Source: CBDATW01 sp965200605 | GTDB taxonomy: Bacteria > Bacillota_I > Bacilli_A > CBDATW01 | DNA: 64,000 nucleotides | Direction of reading: 5' to 3' | Assembly: GCA_965200605.1 (NCBI GenBank) | Contig: CBDATW010000002.1 | Coordinates: 310,001-374,000 of the forward strand | Part shown: piece by piece, positions 23,463 to 34,024 of the stretch | Layout of the letters: each line of letters begins with the position of its first letter | Numbering within the stretch: position 1 is the first letter of the stretch | Program-made: the position numbers and the translations under genes | The notes under the pieces: model-generated | Databases searched by the model: none | The model's input: the letters and a program-made list of their open reading frames with translations, nothing else | Told to the model about the DNA's origin: nothing

Positions 23463-25946
23463 ATGAAAAAATTATTTTCATCTTTTGTAGTTGCTGGTAC
23501 AGTAGCTTCATTTGCCTTCTGTGGTAAAAAAGACAAAGCGAAATCAGCAACTACAAAAAATGCAAAAACAGAAAATAAAGAAGGAGAAAAAGGAACATCT
23601 TCTACAACTTCTAAAACTGTTGTTAGAGGAAAAAAAGCAAAAGGTAAATTCAAAATCGGATATGTTTCATCAAACCCTGATTATGCTTTAAATCTAAGAA
23701 ATGCAGTTAAATTATATACACAAGATGTTACTGCAAAATCTGATACAGGTAAAGAATATTTTGAACTTCCATCAGGATTGTTTCTAGAATCATCAACAAA
23801 ATATAATTCTATTTTGCATGAATATAGCAATCATATAATTTCACTAAATCTTTTAAAAGCCTTTCTTCTTAGAAAAACTATATTGCTTGATTCTGATGAA
23901 GAAGATGGATCTACTCATACTGATTATATTATTCGTTATACTGAGGAAACGGAAGATAAATATGGCCTTACTAGGCAAAAAGAACAACATACTTCTTATG
24001 ATATGACTGCACTTAATGCATTATTAATAAATAATCATAAAAATCCAAATGAACAACCAATTCCAAATTATGTGTTACCTTTACGTGATTATTTTAATAC
24101 AAAAATGACAGATAAAGGTTTGCAATTGCAACATAAACAATATAAAGATAATGCAATATTTGGTATTACTGGTGGAACAAAAGACACAATTGCAACTATT
24201 AAAGAATTTGAAAATATGTTCACTGATAAAATAGTGTTAAAAATTTATAATGCACTAAAAGGTAAAACAGAACCCACAGCTCTTGACCTGCAAAAGGCAT
24301 TTAAAGCTGCTGGACTAAAAGTTGCAAGTGTTGATTTTGATAAAATAACACCAAATTCAGATAATATAGATGATTTAAACACTGTTTATTTTAATACTGG
24401 AAGAAGTGATGCTAAAATCCCTATTCAAAAAACTATAAACCCTAAAGCTGGAGACTGACTAATAAAATTTATTTTTGATGAATTCCAATTAAGATCAATT
24501 AATAGGCTTTCAGCAGCTATAGATTTTTTTGAAAAAATTAATGAAACAGATGTTCCAAATCCATTTGATGGTAGAAAACCAATAAAAAGAATGGAATTAT
24601 TATCTCAATTAAAGGAAGCCAAGCCAAAAGCAGAGGCTTGAAGAAATAAAATAAAATCTATACGACATTCTAAAATTTCAACTGCACCTCTATATAAAGA
24701 TACAACTAAAATTAATAAAGAATTTTTGTCTTCAAATATGGCGCCTAAAAAAATGCTTTCAGACAAAACAAAGCTTGCTTCTAAAAATCTAGATGCACTA
24801 TTTATTCATGTTACCGATGAAAAGGAAAACTCTTCAGATGTTTACAAAAGCGTTGTAGAAAAAAAAGAATTTAAAGATACAAAACTATTCTTCATTGGAG
24901 AAAAAGCTAAATCTCAATCAGGTGCTTCATCAAAAACATTTGCTGGAGGAAATGTTTCAACAGCTTCATTTAATAAGTATGCAGCAACATATGTTGCTGG
25001 ATTCCAAGCAGCTGTTGGAGCAATTAAATATTCATCATCAGAAGATGAATATGAAGAAACAAATGTTGTATTTTTAATTGGAGCAACATCAGAATCAGAA
25101 GATAAGAAAAAAGCATTTGCCTTTAGAAGGGGAGTTGAAGCAGCAGCAGCTCATCCAGCTTACTCAAAATATCTAAAAGTAAAATTTGTTTCAAAAACAG
25201 CAGATTCATCAAAATCATCTAAAAAACTTTACAGAGAAATCTCTGAGTGAAAAGCAATTGATGATTCAAAAACTAAACTATATGAATTTTCATCATCTGA
25301 TACTTTCTCAGATGGAGATCGTAGAGTAGTTTACATTGCTGGGGCAACAGCTAGAGATTGAGCAGGAGAAACTACTAATGATGGAGTTAAAAAATGAAAC
25401 AAGGATGATGATACAGGTCTAATTGGAGCTTTATATAATTATAAAAAAGTGACTTCAGATGATACATCTGATCCTGATGATTCATCACCATTATCATCCA
25501 AAACATTTGGTGGCTCAGGAGTTTGAATTCTTCTAGATGATAACCTTGAATCACCAAACAGTCCATTAATTGATCCATCATCTGGTAAGGGAGATGAATT
25601 TGAAAGAAGACAAGTTCAATTTATGGGATTCATCGGAGGAGAAGCTTCTGGAACAACAAATTATGTTAAGTTTGCTATTAGAGGACACTTTATGGGTCAA
25701 GCTAACTACATGGTTGGTAAACACACAATCTTTGGAGCACCAATAACTCCATATCAAGCTAAATTTAAACCAACAGATTCTGGAGTAGAGTCTTCAATTG
25801 CCAGAAAAGAACCATGACAATTCCAAAAAACTGGAAAAGATACAGTTGGTAAAAACTACGATAGATTTAGAAAATCACTAGCTTATGCTTGATCAGTAGA
25901 GATTACAGAAGCAGAGATTACAAAATCTTCACCATGACTAAAATAA
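23463..25946 (+). CDS. surface lipoprotein B, paralogue of A
   Basis: 827 residues. The signal peptide ends SFAFC rather than SFAAC, with Phe at -1, which is unusual for signal peptidase II. The N-terminal third and C-terminal half are nearly the same as in lipoprotein A at DNA level. The segment at about 24455-24700 (DEFQLRSINRLSAAIDFFEK) is unrelated or strongly diverged, so the pair looks mosaic. It ends SSPWLK, as A does. The gene with its promoter and terminator stands inside a broken IS3-type transposase. Confidence 0.85.
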
Positions 25947-25975
25947 TTAGACATTGATTATTTAATTATAATTAC

Positions 25976-25996
25976 AAAAACACCATAAGTGTTTTT
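25976..25996 (+). terminator. terminator of lipoprotein B
   Basis: AAAAACAC (25976-25983), loop CATAA, GTGTTTTT (25989-25996), then TT. Similarity to copy A ends shortly after this hairpin. Confidence 0.8.
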
Positions 25997-26008
25997 TTAT
26001 TGTCTTAA

Positions 26009-26268
26009 AAAATTAAAAAGAGAAATATTATTATTCACTCAGATCATAGATTTCAGTATTCTACTAAATTAATTGTAAAATTCGCAAAAGAAAACAATTG
26101 AAAAATATCAACGCCAAGAAAAAGTAATTCACTAGATAATCTAGAAGCAAAATATTTCTTTGTCTTAAAGCAGAGTTTTTAATTAATGTTAAAAGAACTA
26201 AATAAATTAAAAATTTAATAAAATAAAGCAATTGTGCAATAAATATATTGAATGATATAGTAACAATA
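26009..26268 (+). pseudogene. IS3-type transposase remnant, downstream half
   Basis: Reads KIKKRNIIIHSDHRFQYST, then KLIVKFAKENNWKISTPRK, then SNSLDNLEAKYFFVLKQSF and a stop at about 26180. This corresponds to the HSDRGSQYTS ... SRKGN..DN..mESFF..LK block of IS3-family transposases (second Asp and the Glu). Further on, YIEWYSNNTKK resembles the family's C-terminal YI..YN..R. It is not intact and has no terminal inverted repeats that I can define. It continues the fragment at 23170-23310. Confidence 0.78.
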
Positions 26269-26319
26269 CAAAAAAGATTGCAATGATTAGCTTCATTTAA
26301 ATCTAATCAACTGCAATCT
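26269..26319 (-). terminator. terminator of rplJ-rplL
   Basis: Long stem on the minus strand: AGATTGCA plus TGATTAG (arms 26312-26319 and 26303-26309) pairs with CTAATCA and TGCAATCT (26275-26290), followed by TTTTTT at 26274-26269. It lies about 45 nt after the rplL stop. Confidence 0.8.
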
Positions 26320-26363
26320 AATGTGTAAAATTATTTTTTTCAGTTTAGTCAGTATAATTAAAA

Positions 26364-26732
26364 TTATTTAATTTCTACTGTTGCTCCAGCTTCTTTTAAT
26401 TTATTGGCAATTTCTTCTGCTTCTGCAGCAGAAACTTGTTCTTTAATTGTATATGGTAGAGATTCAACTGCTTTTTTAGCATCCATTAGTCCAACACTTG
26501 TTATTTCCCTAACTGCTTTAATAACAGCAACTTTTGCTCCACCATCAGCTGTAATAATAACATCTACTTCTGATGATTCAGTAGTTGGATTAGAATCTGC
26601 AGGTGTTGCTGCAGCAACTGCTGTTGGGTCAATTCCAAATTCTTCTTTCATTCCATCTACAAGTTCTTTAATTTCTAATAGCGACATTTCTTTTAATGCT
26701 TTTATAAAAGCGTCTTTTGTTAATTTAGCCAT
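26364..26732 (-). CDS. rplL: 50S ribosomal protein L7/L12
   Basis: 122 residues. N-terminal dimerisation helix MAKLTKDAFIKALKEMSLLE, a short Ala/Thr-rich hinge, and the C-terminal factor-binding domain (KVAVIKAVREITSVGLMDAK ... EAEEIANKLKEAGATVEIK). It forms the ribosome stalk and recruits EF-Tu and EF-G. ATG lies 8 nt inside the end of rplJ. Confidence 0.97.
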   Translation of the reverse strand: MAKLTKDAFIKALKEMSLLEIKELVDGMKEEFGIDPTAVAAATPADSNPTTESSEVDVIITADGGAKVAVIKAVREITSVGLMDAKKAVESLPYTIKEQVSAAEAEEIANKLKEAGATVEIK

Positions 26733-27513
26733 TTTCTTCTCCTTTTTCTTCTAGAGATGTTTTTGCATCTTCTTTTAATTCTTCTTTAGATTCTTTGGCT
26801 GGTTTAGCTTCAGATTTAGAGTTTGTTTCTTCTTTAGCTTTTTCTTTTAGTTTAATTTCTGTTTCAGGCATAGTTTTTTCTTTAATTTCTGTTTCAGGAA
26901 TTATTTGTTCTTTAACTTCGTCTATTGATTTAGTTTTGACTTTAGGCTTTACTTCTTCTTTAGATTCTTCTACTTGCAAATCTTTAGTTTCAAGTTTTGT
27001 TTCTTCATTGGTTTTTCCTGCTTTTGCAACATGTGATGCTTCTAACATATTTAGTCCAATAGCAATTTGTTGTAATGGTTGTAATAGTCCTGTAGCAATT
27101 TGAGTAAGAAGTGTTTCTCTTGAAGGTATTAATGAAAGTTCTTTTGCAAAATCTGCATCAATAACTTTTCCTTCAAAAATTCCAGCTTTGAATTTCATAA
27201 AATCTTTGCCTTTGGAATGCTGAGCAACAATTCTAGCTCCAGATACTTCATCTTGATTTGAAAAGACAATTGCATTTGGTCCAAGTAGTGCATCATCAAG
27301 TCCTGCAATACCAGCTTTTTTAGCAGCTAATTTAATAAGTCTATTTTTATAAACTTTAAGTTCATTACCTTCTGATCTTAGTTCATTTCTTAATTTAGTA
27401 ATCTCTGAAACTGTTAAACCAAGATACTCAAATAAATAAACTGATTTTGAATCTTGAATTTTTTCTGAGATTTCTGATACTAATATTTCTTTAGCTTTTC
27501 TTAATTCACTCAC
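26725..27513 (-). CDS. rplJ: 50S ribosomal protein L10 with long charged C-terminal extension
   Basis: 262 residues against about 165-175 in the family. Residues 1-170 are a normal L10 (SVYLFEYLGLTVSEITKLRN, AGIFEGKVIDADFAKELSLI, ATGLLQPLQQIAIGLNMLEA). From about residue 170 a tail of about 90 residues is almost only Glu, Lys, Thr and Ser, with near-repeats such as IPETEIKEK and MPETEIKLK. L10 anchors L7/L12 dimers to the stalk base. The frame continues without a break into the rplL overlap, so the tail is not an annotation artefact. Confidence 0.95.
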   Translation of the reverse strand: MSELRKAKEILVSEISEKIQDSKSVYLFEYLGLTVSEITKLRNELRSEGNELKVYKNRLIKLAAKKAGIAGLDDALLGPNAIVFSNQDEVSGARIVAQHSKGKDFMKFKAGIFEGKVIDADFAKELSLIPSRETLLTQIATGLLQPLQQIAIGLNMLEASHVAKAGKTNEETKLETKDLQVEESKEEVKPKVKTKSIDEVKEQIIPETEIKEKTMPETEIKLKEKAKEETNSKSEAKPAKESKEELKEDAKTSLEEKGEENG

Positions 27514-27544
27514 TATAATCTCCTTTCGCTTTTTATTGCATAAC

Positions 27545-27667
27545 TTAATAAAAAAGCACCTACATATAAAGACGGTGCTATTTAATAACTTTTTAAAAAA
27601 TATTGTTATTAATACCTTGGCAACTTATTAAGGTTTCCCTGTTGCTGTCTTAAGTATATGCCAATAT
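27545..27667 (-). promoter_or_regulatory. ribosomal L10 leader with terminator-like hairpin
   Basis: The untranslated leader between the promoter and rplJ contains a conserved-looking block (CAACAGGGAAACCTT and TTGCCAAGGT) resembling the L10(L12)4-binding leader known in Firmicutes. A hairpin AGCACC...GGTGCT with six T (27549-27579) follows and could act as an attenuator. Family assignment is from memory of the motif layout. Confidence 0.7.
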
Positions 27668-27696
27668 ATTATAACAATATCATTTTTAAAATACAA
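27668..27696 (-). promoter_or_regulatory. promoter of rplJ-rplL
   Basis: Minus-strand TTGTAT (27696-27691), a 17-nt spacer and TATAAT (27673-27668), upstream of the L10 leader. Confidence 0.7.
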
Positions 27697-27699
27697 TAA

Positions 27700-28563
27700 T
27701 TATTCTCATTTAAAAAGTTTAATTGAAATTAGAATCAAAATTATTCCAAGAATTATTGGATAAAACAATCATTGTCAATTATGGCCAATCAATATTGCCT
27801 CAGTTGCATGTCCTGAGACAACTTTGGTTGTTAGTTTTGTAGTAGCAAATATATCATATTCCCCTTTAAATGACTCTGCAAGCCCCTGGGCAACAGGCCT
27901 TAGTGGGATAGCCCTTGACATAAAATCTAATGATTTTGTATTTTGAATGTAAGAAAGGGGGAAAAATATTCCAGATAAAAATGTCATGATAAAATAGATG
28001 ATCAAGGCAAGACCATTGGCTTTTTCTGCAGAATTACAAACTGTTCCCAAAAAGATTCCACAAGCAATTGAGAAAAACGAAGCAATAATAGCAAGCATTA
28101 TTACAAATTTAACTTGAATTTTATCTCATGTAATACTAAAATCTTTTGCTTTTTCTATAAATTCTAATTTACCATCAATAAATTCAGGAACTTTGGTGTA
28201 ATGAACTATTTTAACAGCATTGATTGTTTCAAGTAAATACATTCCAATTAAAGTTGTACAAATTGCAAAAATAATTAATATAAAATTAAATGCAATAATT
28301 GAAAAAATAAATTCTTTTCTAGTAATTGGGGTTTGTCCTATTCTTTTAATCAAAGATGAGTTTTTAAATTGAACTAGTGAAACTGCCAAGGATTGAACTC
28401 CAAGTGTTATTGCACAATAAGCAACATAAGTAGGAGCAAAAACATTATAGGGAACAAATTGTCCTAATAAAAATAGCATCATAAGTGGGAAGAAAATCGA
28501 AAAGAAAGGCCCAATAATTCCTCTTCATCATGATATAAAATATAATCTAATTAATGCACTCAT
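27700..28563 (-). CDS. ABC-2 type transporter permease
   Basis: 287 residues with six hydrophobic segments (FFSIFFPLMMLFLLGQFVP, FIFSIIAFNFILIIFAICTT, MLAIIASFFSIACGIFLGTV, LALIIYFIMTFLSGIFFPLS, final YPIILGIILILISIKLF). This is the ABC-2 membrane subunit pattern typical of exporters of drugs, lipids or peptides. Its ATG overlaps the ATPase stop as TAATG. Substrate unknown. Confidence 0.85.
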
Positions 28564-29255
28564 TATAACACCTTATTTTTGAAGTATTGATATACTCCTT
28601 TTTCTCCGCCAATATCTTTGGCAGTAGTATCCTTTATAATTTTGCCATCTTCCATTATTATAATTCTATTTGCAGTTTGAATAATCTCTGATTCTGAATG
28701 GGAAATTGTAACATATGTTATTTCATTTTCTTCAACATATTTATTAATAAATTCAATTAATTTAAGTTTTGTAGTAATATCTAATCCTGTTGACATTTCA
28801 TCAATAATTAATATTTTGGGCTTATTGATAAGAGTTAACATAGCATTAACTCTTTGTCTTTGTCCTCCTGACATTTTTGAACACTCTCGATTAACTAAAT
28901 CTTCAAGTTGAAAGAAAATTATTAAATCCTGAATTTCTTTTGATTTCATATTTTTTTTAAAGACATTACAATAAAATTTAATAATGTCAGATAATCTAAG
29001 GCCATCAGGGAAAGTTGTATCTTGAATTTGAAGACCAATTTTAATCTTGGGATTATCAAAGTGATATTTAATTTCTCCACTACTTGGTGTTCTAATTCCA
29101 CCAATCATATCAACTAATGTTGACTTACCTGCACCATTAGCGCCAATAATGGCAATTTTTTCATTTTCATGAATTTTTAAATCAATGTTGTTAACTGCAA
29201 AAAGCTCATTGTATTTTTTTGTTAGCCCTTTTGTTTCTATTAATACTTTTGCCAT
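28563..29255 (-). CDS. ABC transporter ATP-binding protein
   Basis: 230 residues from MAKVLIETKGL; a TTG 18 nt upstream is possible, but GTAGGTG precedes this ATG. Walker A GANGAGKSTLV, Q-loop GLQIQDTTFPDG, signature SKMSGGQRQRVN, Walker B ILIIDEMSTGLD, H-loop TISHSES. It energises the ABC-2 permease encoded next. Lipoprotein C ends 9 nt upstream, so the three genes form one unit. Confidence 0.93.
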   Translation of the reverse strand: MAKVLIETKGLTKKYNELFAVNNIDLKIHENEKIAIIGANGAGKSTLVDMIGGIRTPSSGEIKYHFDNPKIKIGLQIQDTTFPDGLRLSDIIKFYCNVFKKNMKSKEIQDLIIFFQLEDLVNRECSKMSGGQRQRVNAMLTLINKPKILIIDEMSTGLDITTKLKLIEFINKYVEENEITYVTISHSESEIIQTANRIIIMEDGKIIKDTTAKDIGGEKGVYQYFKNKVL

Positions 29256-29263
29256 AATAACAC

Positions 29264-31105
29264 CTACAATCAAGCTCCAATTTTAACTAGTGATTCTTCA
29301 TCAATTGGTGCTGCTTTAGAAGCATCGCTTAATGCATCAATATATTTTCTATTTCTTTCTCTTAGCTTTCAATCATTTCACATTATCTTTTCATTCAGTG
29401 TTAAACCATAACCAAATACTGAATGTTTTTCTAATCATTTGTCTTCTTTTTCAAATCAAAGACCAGCAATTATATTTTCTACATATAATTCAATAGCTTT
29501 TGATTGATTACCAATTGAGCCCAAAACTTTAACATTTTTGTATTCAATTTTTGTATTATCAGCAGCAATATCGTCTTTGCCACTATCTAGAGTGATTTTA
29601 TTATCTAGAATAATTGATACTCTACCATTAAATGTTTTAGATGATAGTGATTCTGAGCTTTGATCTGCACTTGATGGCGGTTTAAAGTTAAACATTGCTC
29701 CAATAAGTCCTGTATCATCTTGCCTATTTCAAGTATTTGCTTTTATATTAGTTGATGTTCCTCTTCAATCTTTTGCAGTTGCACCAGCAATATAGATTAC
29801 TCTATTAGGTGAATCGCTAAAGGTATCTGATGAAGTAAATTCATAAAGTTTTGATTTTGATTTTTCTCTTTCTTTTCAAGAAGAAATTTCTCTATAAAGT
29901 TTTTTAGAAGATTTGGAATTATCTTCATTTTTAGAAACAAATTTTACATTTAAGTATTTTGAAAAGTCTTTATTAGCTGCAGCAGCTTCTACTCCTTTTC
30001 TAAATGCAAAAGCCATTTTTTTACTTTTTGATTCAGAAATTGCCCCAATTAAATAAACTACATCAGTTTCTTCAAAGACTTGTTCTGATTTTGATCATTT
30101 TAATTGCAAAATAGCTGAATGGTATCCTGACATTCATGCTGATGCATATTTAGAGTAGCTTGCAGTAGAAATTTTGTCTCCAGCAAAAGTTTTACTTTTA
30201 GCTCCTGATTGATATTTTGCTTTATCACCAATTAATACAATATGTGTATCTAGATCCTCATCTTCAAAGATTTTATCTTCTTTTAAAGCTTTATAAACTT
30301 TTTCTGAATTATGAATTTCATCTTCAACTTGAATAAATAATAAATCAAGGGATTTTTGAGCTAATCCTAATTTTTTAGATGTCAGAGCTTCTTTGGTATA
30401 TTCTTTATATTTTGTATCAGAAAGTCATGTTGAAAATGGTTGATATCCAGCAAGAACTGCATCTCCATTACTATTTGGGACAAGCTTGATAGAATCAGAC
30501 ATGTCTGCAAAAGTAATTTCACCAAAAGCAGGTTGATATTTTGCATTTATTTTTATAGCTGATTTAATATCACTAAAAGTAAGGGTGCTTCTAGTTTTAT
30601 CATTTAATGTAATATAAATTTTTGAAACAAATTCATCTGTAAAAATATCACTTGGTGAAATACCAGTTGGTGTGGTAATAACTTTATTAGGTGTCCCACT
30701 TGCTAAACTAGCATTATAAATTAATGTGCCTTGTAAAATAGCAACTGCCGTTTTAAAATCATATGAATTAATTGCTAAACTTAATTTTGTTGCATCAAAG
30801 TGAGATGATGAACCCATTTGAATTACGCCTTTAACATTAAAATATTTTGAACCAATTTTGGATTTGTCATAATCATATGTTCAATCACGAACAGTTTGAT
30901 AAACTTCTTTTCCATAAAGTGGTTGGTTTTGTTCTTTTGCAACAACTCCTATCTTTTTATAACCAAGATATTTTTCCAAATCTGGTAATTCAAAATCTGA
31001 ATCATCAATTTTTTTATCAAAGTCATCATATTGTACTTTAACTTTTTCTCCACATTTTTGAGTTAAAAAAGTGGCAATAAGTAAAATTGGCAAAGTTTTT
31101 TTCAT
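29264..31105 (-). CDS. surface lipoprotein C, third family member
   Basis: 613 residues. Signal peptide MKKTLPILLIATFLTQKC; the sequence before Cys is TQK, not a standard lipobox, so lipidation is uncertain. Shares with A and B the blocks KSLDLLFIQVEDE, SKTFAGDKISTASYSKYASA, SKKLYREISSWKEREK, SSDTFSDSPNRVIYIAGATA and DDTGLIGAMFNF. Shorter than A and B and without a poly-T promoter. Followed directly by an ABC-2 exporter, so it may work with that transporter or simply be cotranscribed. Confidence 0.82.
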
Positions 31106-31148
31106 AATATTTCCTTTATTTTGTTCTATATTATACTTTTATTTTTCT

Positions 31149-31844
31149 TTAATACAAATCTGTTGCTAATTTAATGCCAGGTCCCATTGATGAAGAAATA
31201 CTTATCCCTTTAACAAAAGTCCCTTTGGCACTAGAAGGTTTTAATGACTTGATTAAATCAATCATTGCAGAAAGGTTTTCCATTAATTTTTTATCATCAA
31301 ATGATACTTTCCCAATGACAACATGAACATTACCTTCTTTATCATTTTTATATTCAATTTTTCCTGCTTTAATTTCTTTTATTGCCTTTGGAATATCAGT
31401 AGTTACTGTTCCAGTTTTGGGGTTAGGCATTAGACCTTTTGGCCCTAAAATTTGACCAAGGGCACCTAATTTTGCCATCATTTTTGGTGTTGATACAATA
31501 ATATCAAAGTTCATTCAATTTTTAACCTTGATTTTTTCAATCATATCATCTGCTCCAACAAAATCAGCACCTGCATCTTTTGCTGCTTTTTGATTATCTC
31601 CATCACAAATAGCAAGAATTTTTTTAATTTTACCTGAAAAATGAGGTAGGTTAAATGCTCCTCTTATTTGTTGATCGCTTTTTTTTGGATCAATACCTAA
31701 TTTAAATGCAAGTTCAACTGAGGCATCAAATTTTACTCTTGAAGTTTCTTTTATAAGTTTAATAGCATCTTTAAATGAATACTTTTTATTAAAATCTACT
31801 TTAGCAAATGTGATTTTTTGGTTTTTGGTTAATTTTTTAGCCAT
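31149..31844 (-). CDS. rplA: 50S ribosomal protein L1
   Basis: 231 residues. Contains DASVELAFKLGIDPKKSDQQ, AKLGALGQILGPKGLMPNPK and KGTFVKGISISSSMGPGIKL, all standard L1 landmarks. It binds 23S rRNA at the L1 stalk and can repress its own operon. One TGA (Trp) after KVKN. ATG overlaps the rplK stop. Confidence 0.97.
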
Positions 31845-32506
31845 TATTTTGCATCTCCTTTATCATCCTTATCATCTGATTTTGAATCATCAGTTTTTGC
31901 ATCATCTGATTTTGAATCATCTGTTTTAACATCTTCATTTTTATCAACTGCATCATCTGATTCTTCTGCTTTTTTAGCAGCTGCCTCAGCATTAGCTTCA
32001 GCAATACCAGCTTCCATTTCAGCAATTTGTTGTTCATAGTTTTCATTGATAATAAGTTTTTGTTGAGATTCATCTCTTTCTTTTTTCTTGTATCCTTCAA
32101 CTTCTATCCCCATGTTATGAGCTGTACCAACAATAATCGCCATTGCATTTTCTAAATCATTTGCATTTAGATCTTTCATTTTATATTCAGCAATTTCTTG
32201 TACTTGTGCTTTTGTCAATTTACCAACTTGGTCAGTAAAAGCATTAACAGCTCCTTTTTGGATTTTAGCTGCTTTTAAAATCATTCTTGAAGCTGGTGTT
32301 GTTTTTAACACAAATTCATATGATCTATCTGAGTAGCATTTAATTTCTACTGGGATAATGCTTCCTCCCATATCTCTTGTAGCATCATTATATTCTTTGG
32401 TGAATCCACCCATGTCAATTCCTAGACCAGCAAGAGCAGGTCCTGGCTTTGCTTGGCCAGCCATAAATTCTAGCTTGGCAATTCTTGTTAATTCTTTTTT
32501 AGCCAC
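31844..32506 (-). CDS. rplK: 50S ribosomal protein L11 with acidic C-terminal extension
   Basis: 220 residues against about 141 in the family. The start is GTG at 32506, preceded by AAGGAG. Residues 1-141 are a normal L11 (GQAKPGPALAGLGIDMGGF, KTTPASRMILKAAKIQKGAV, GTAHNMGIEVEGYKKK). A tail of about 75 residues follows with Ala/Glu helix-like sequence and then acidic repeats (KTDDSKSDDAKTDDSKSDD). L11 forms the GTPase-associated centre with L10/L12; L10 also carries an extra charged tail in this genome. Confidence 0.95.
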   Translation of the reverse strand: MAKKELTRIAKLEFMAGQAKPGPALAGLGIDMGGFTKEYNDATRDMGGSIIPVEIKCYSDRSYEFVLKTTPASRMILKAAKIQKGAVNAFTDQVGKLTKAQVQEIAEYKMKDLNANDLENAMAIIVGTAHNMGIEVEGYKKKERDESQQKLIINENYEQQIAEMEAGIAEANAEAAAKKAEESDDAVDKNEDVKTDDSKSDDAKTDDSKSDDKDDKGDAK

Positions 32507-32590
32507 AATAATCTCCTTTAATTAGTTTTATTGCTGTGGTCAAAACGACAGTTTAACTATCTCCCACACTTACGCCATATAGGCGAATAT
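32507..32590 (-). promoter_or_regulatory. rplK-rplA leader, probable L1-binding autoregulatory site
   Basis: The 5' leader contains a GC-richer structured stretch (hairpin TCGCCTATATGGCG, then GTGTGGGAGATAGTTAAACT and a returning CCACA) just before rplK. Leaders of this kind bind L1 in other bacteria. Structure judged by eye. Confidence 0.5.
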
Positions 32591-32618
32591 ATTATAGCAA
32601 AATGTAAAAAAATAACAA
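32591..32618 (-). promoter_or_regulatory. promoter of rplK-rplA
   Basis: Minus-strand TTGTTA (32618-32613), a 16-nt spacer and a perfect TATAAT (32596-32591). Confidence 0.7.
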
Positions 32619-32632
32619 ATTATTATTTGCTA

Positions 32633-33952
32633 TTATTTTTTATTTTTATGTTTTATTTTTTCAATTGCATTTTTAAAGATATTTGAACTTGAATCATCTG
32701 AGTAGCTAAAACCAAAAGCGCTATCATACTTGTGTTGAATATTTTTATCAGGAATAAATACTCCATTAGAATAATTTCCAGCTTTTTTAAAAGACAATTC
32801 TACTAAATATGGACCAATTAATTGGAAGAAGAAAACTGCTCCAATAATTACTGGTAAGACAAATGACCTATAAGGTTCACCAAGAGATGTTGCAAGACCA
32901 ATTGCAATTCCTGCTTGAGGCAACGCTGATATTCCAATGTACTTGGCTACTTTATTATCAATATGGCATATTTTTGATGGAATATAAAATCCTAATATTT
33001 TTCCCACAATTCTAATGAATATATATGTAAATATTATTGGTCAAAATTTATTGATTTCATTTATTGGTAAAAGAGCTCCAGCCATTGTGTAAAATAAAAT
33101 AAAAATGGGCGGGCTAAATCTTGTTAATGATTTATCTTGTTTATGATATGATTTTTTATCAAGAAAATTTGTAAATACCATTCCAGCAATAATAAGGGTA
33201 ATAATGTATGATCCATTGAATTTAATAGAAAAAGCAATTCCTGCTGCAATGGCCACAATTGAGTAAGTCAAATATTGTTCACTTGATTCTTCTACTTCTT
33301 TTAACATTTCTAAAAATGCTCCAATAATTACTCCCAAAACTATAGATATTGCAATATGTCTAAATACTTCAATTCCACTATTAATTAAATCAGGGTTTTT
33401 AGCTGAACTAACAATTGATATTGCAAAAGCATATAAAATAACAGTAATTGCATCATCTAGGGCAACAACTGGTAGTAATATGTTTTTTAAATTACATTTT
33501 TTAATACCTTTATTTTTAATAAATAAAATAATTGGCCCAGGAGCTGTAGCTGCTCCTATTACCCCTAGCAGCAAAGCATTCTGTCAATTGCTGTTATTAA
33601 TATAGTAAATTGCACTAAAAATAAATAGAGCTGTTAGCAGAGCTTGAAAAATTGTTATAAATAATATTTTTCTAATTCCAAAAAATGAAGATCTATGAAA
33701 CTCCATGCCAATCATAAAAGCAATCATCCCAAGTCCAAAATGAGTTATGTATTGAAGAGAATCAATTATTTCAACATTAAGAAGTTGAATACCATATGGA
33801 CCAACAAGCATTCCGGCAATAACATAAGATGAAAGTTTGGGAATTTTGATATATGCCAAAGTTTTTGAAACTATAAAACCAGCAACTAATAATGTTGCAA
33901 GAGCGTAAAATACATTTTCATATGTAGATAATTCTATAGTTAATATTTCCAC
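32633..33952 (-). CDS. cation:proton antiporter (CPA2/Kef-like)
   Basis: 439 residues with about 12 membrane helices. N-terminus: TLLVAGFIVSKTLAYIKIPK then LSSYVIAGMLVGPYGIQLLN, typical of Kef/NapA-type exchangers. GVIGAATAPGPIILF and ALDDAITVILYAFAISIV occupy the place of the ion-binding and unwound helices; the Asp pair in ALDDA is likely the transport site. It exchanges Na+ or K+ for H+ across the membrane. It sits between nusG and rplK, an unusual insertion in that ribosomal block. Confidence 0.88.
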
Positions 33953-34024
33953 TAATATGTCCCAAATAGAATTATACTCCTCTCTTAATTTATTGCAAAT
34001 AAAAAGTAAGATTAACTTACCTAA

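Noticed and set aside
26795..27103. Plus-strand ORF of 102 codons inside rplJ
   Set aside because: It is a shadow of the Glu/Lys-rich L10 tail on the other strand; its Ser/Leu/Val composition is the expected complement.
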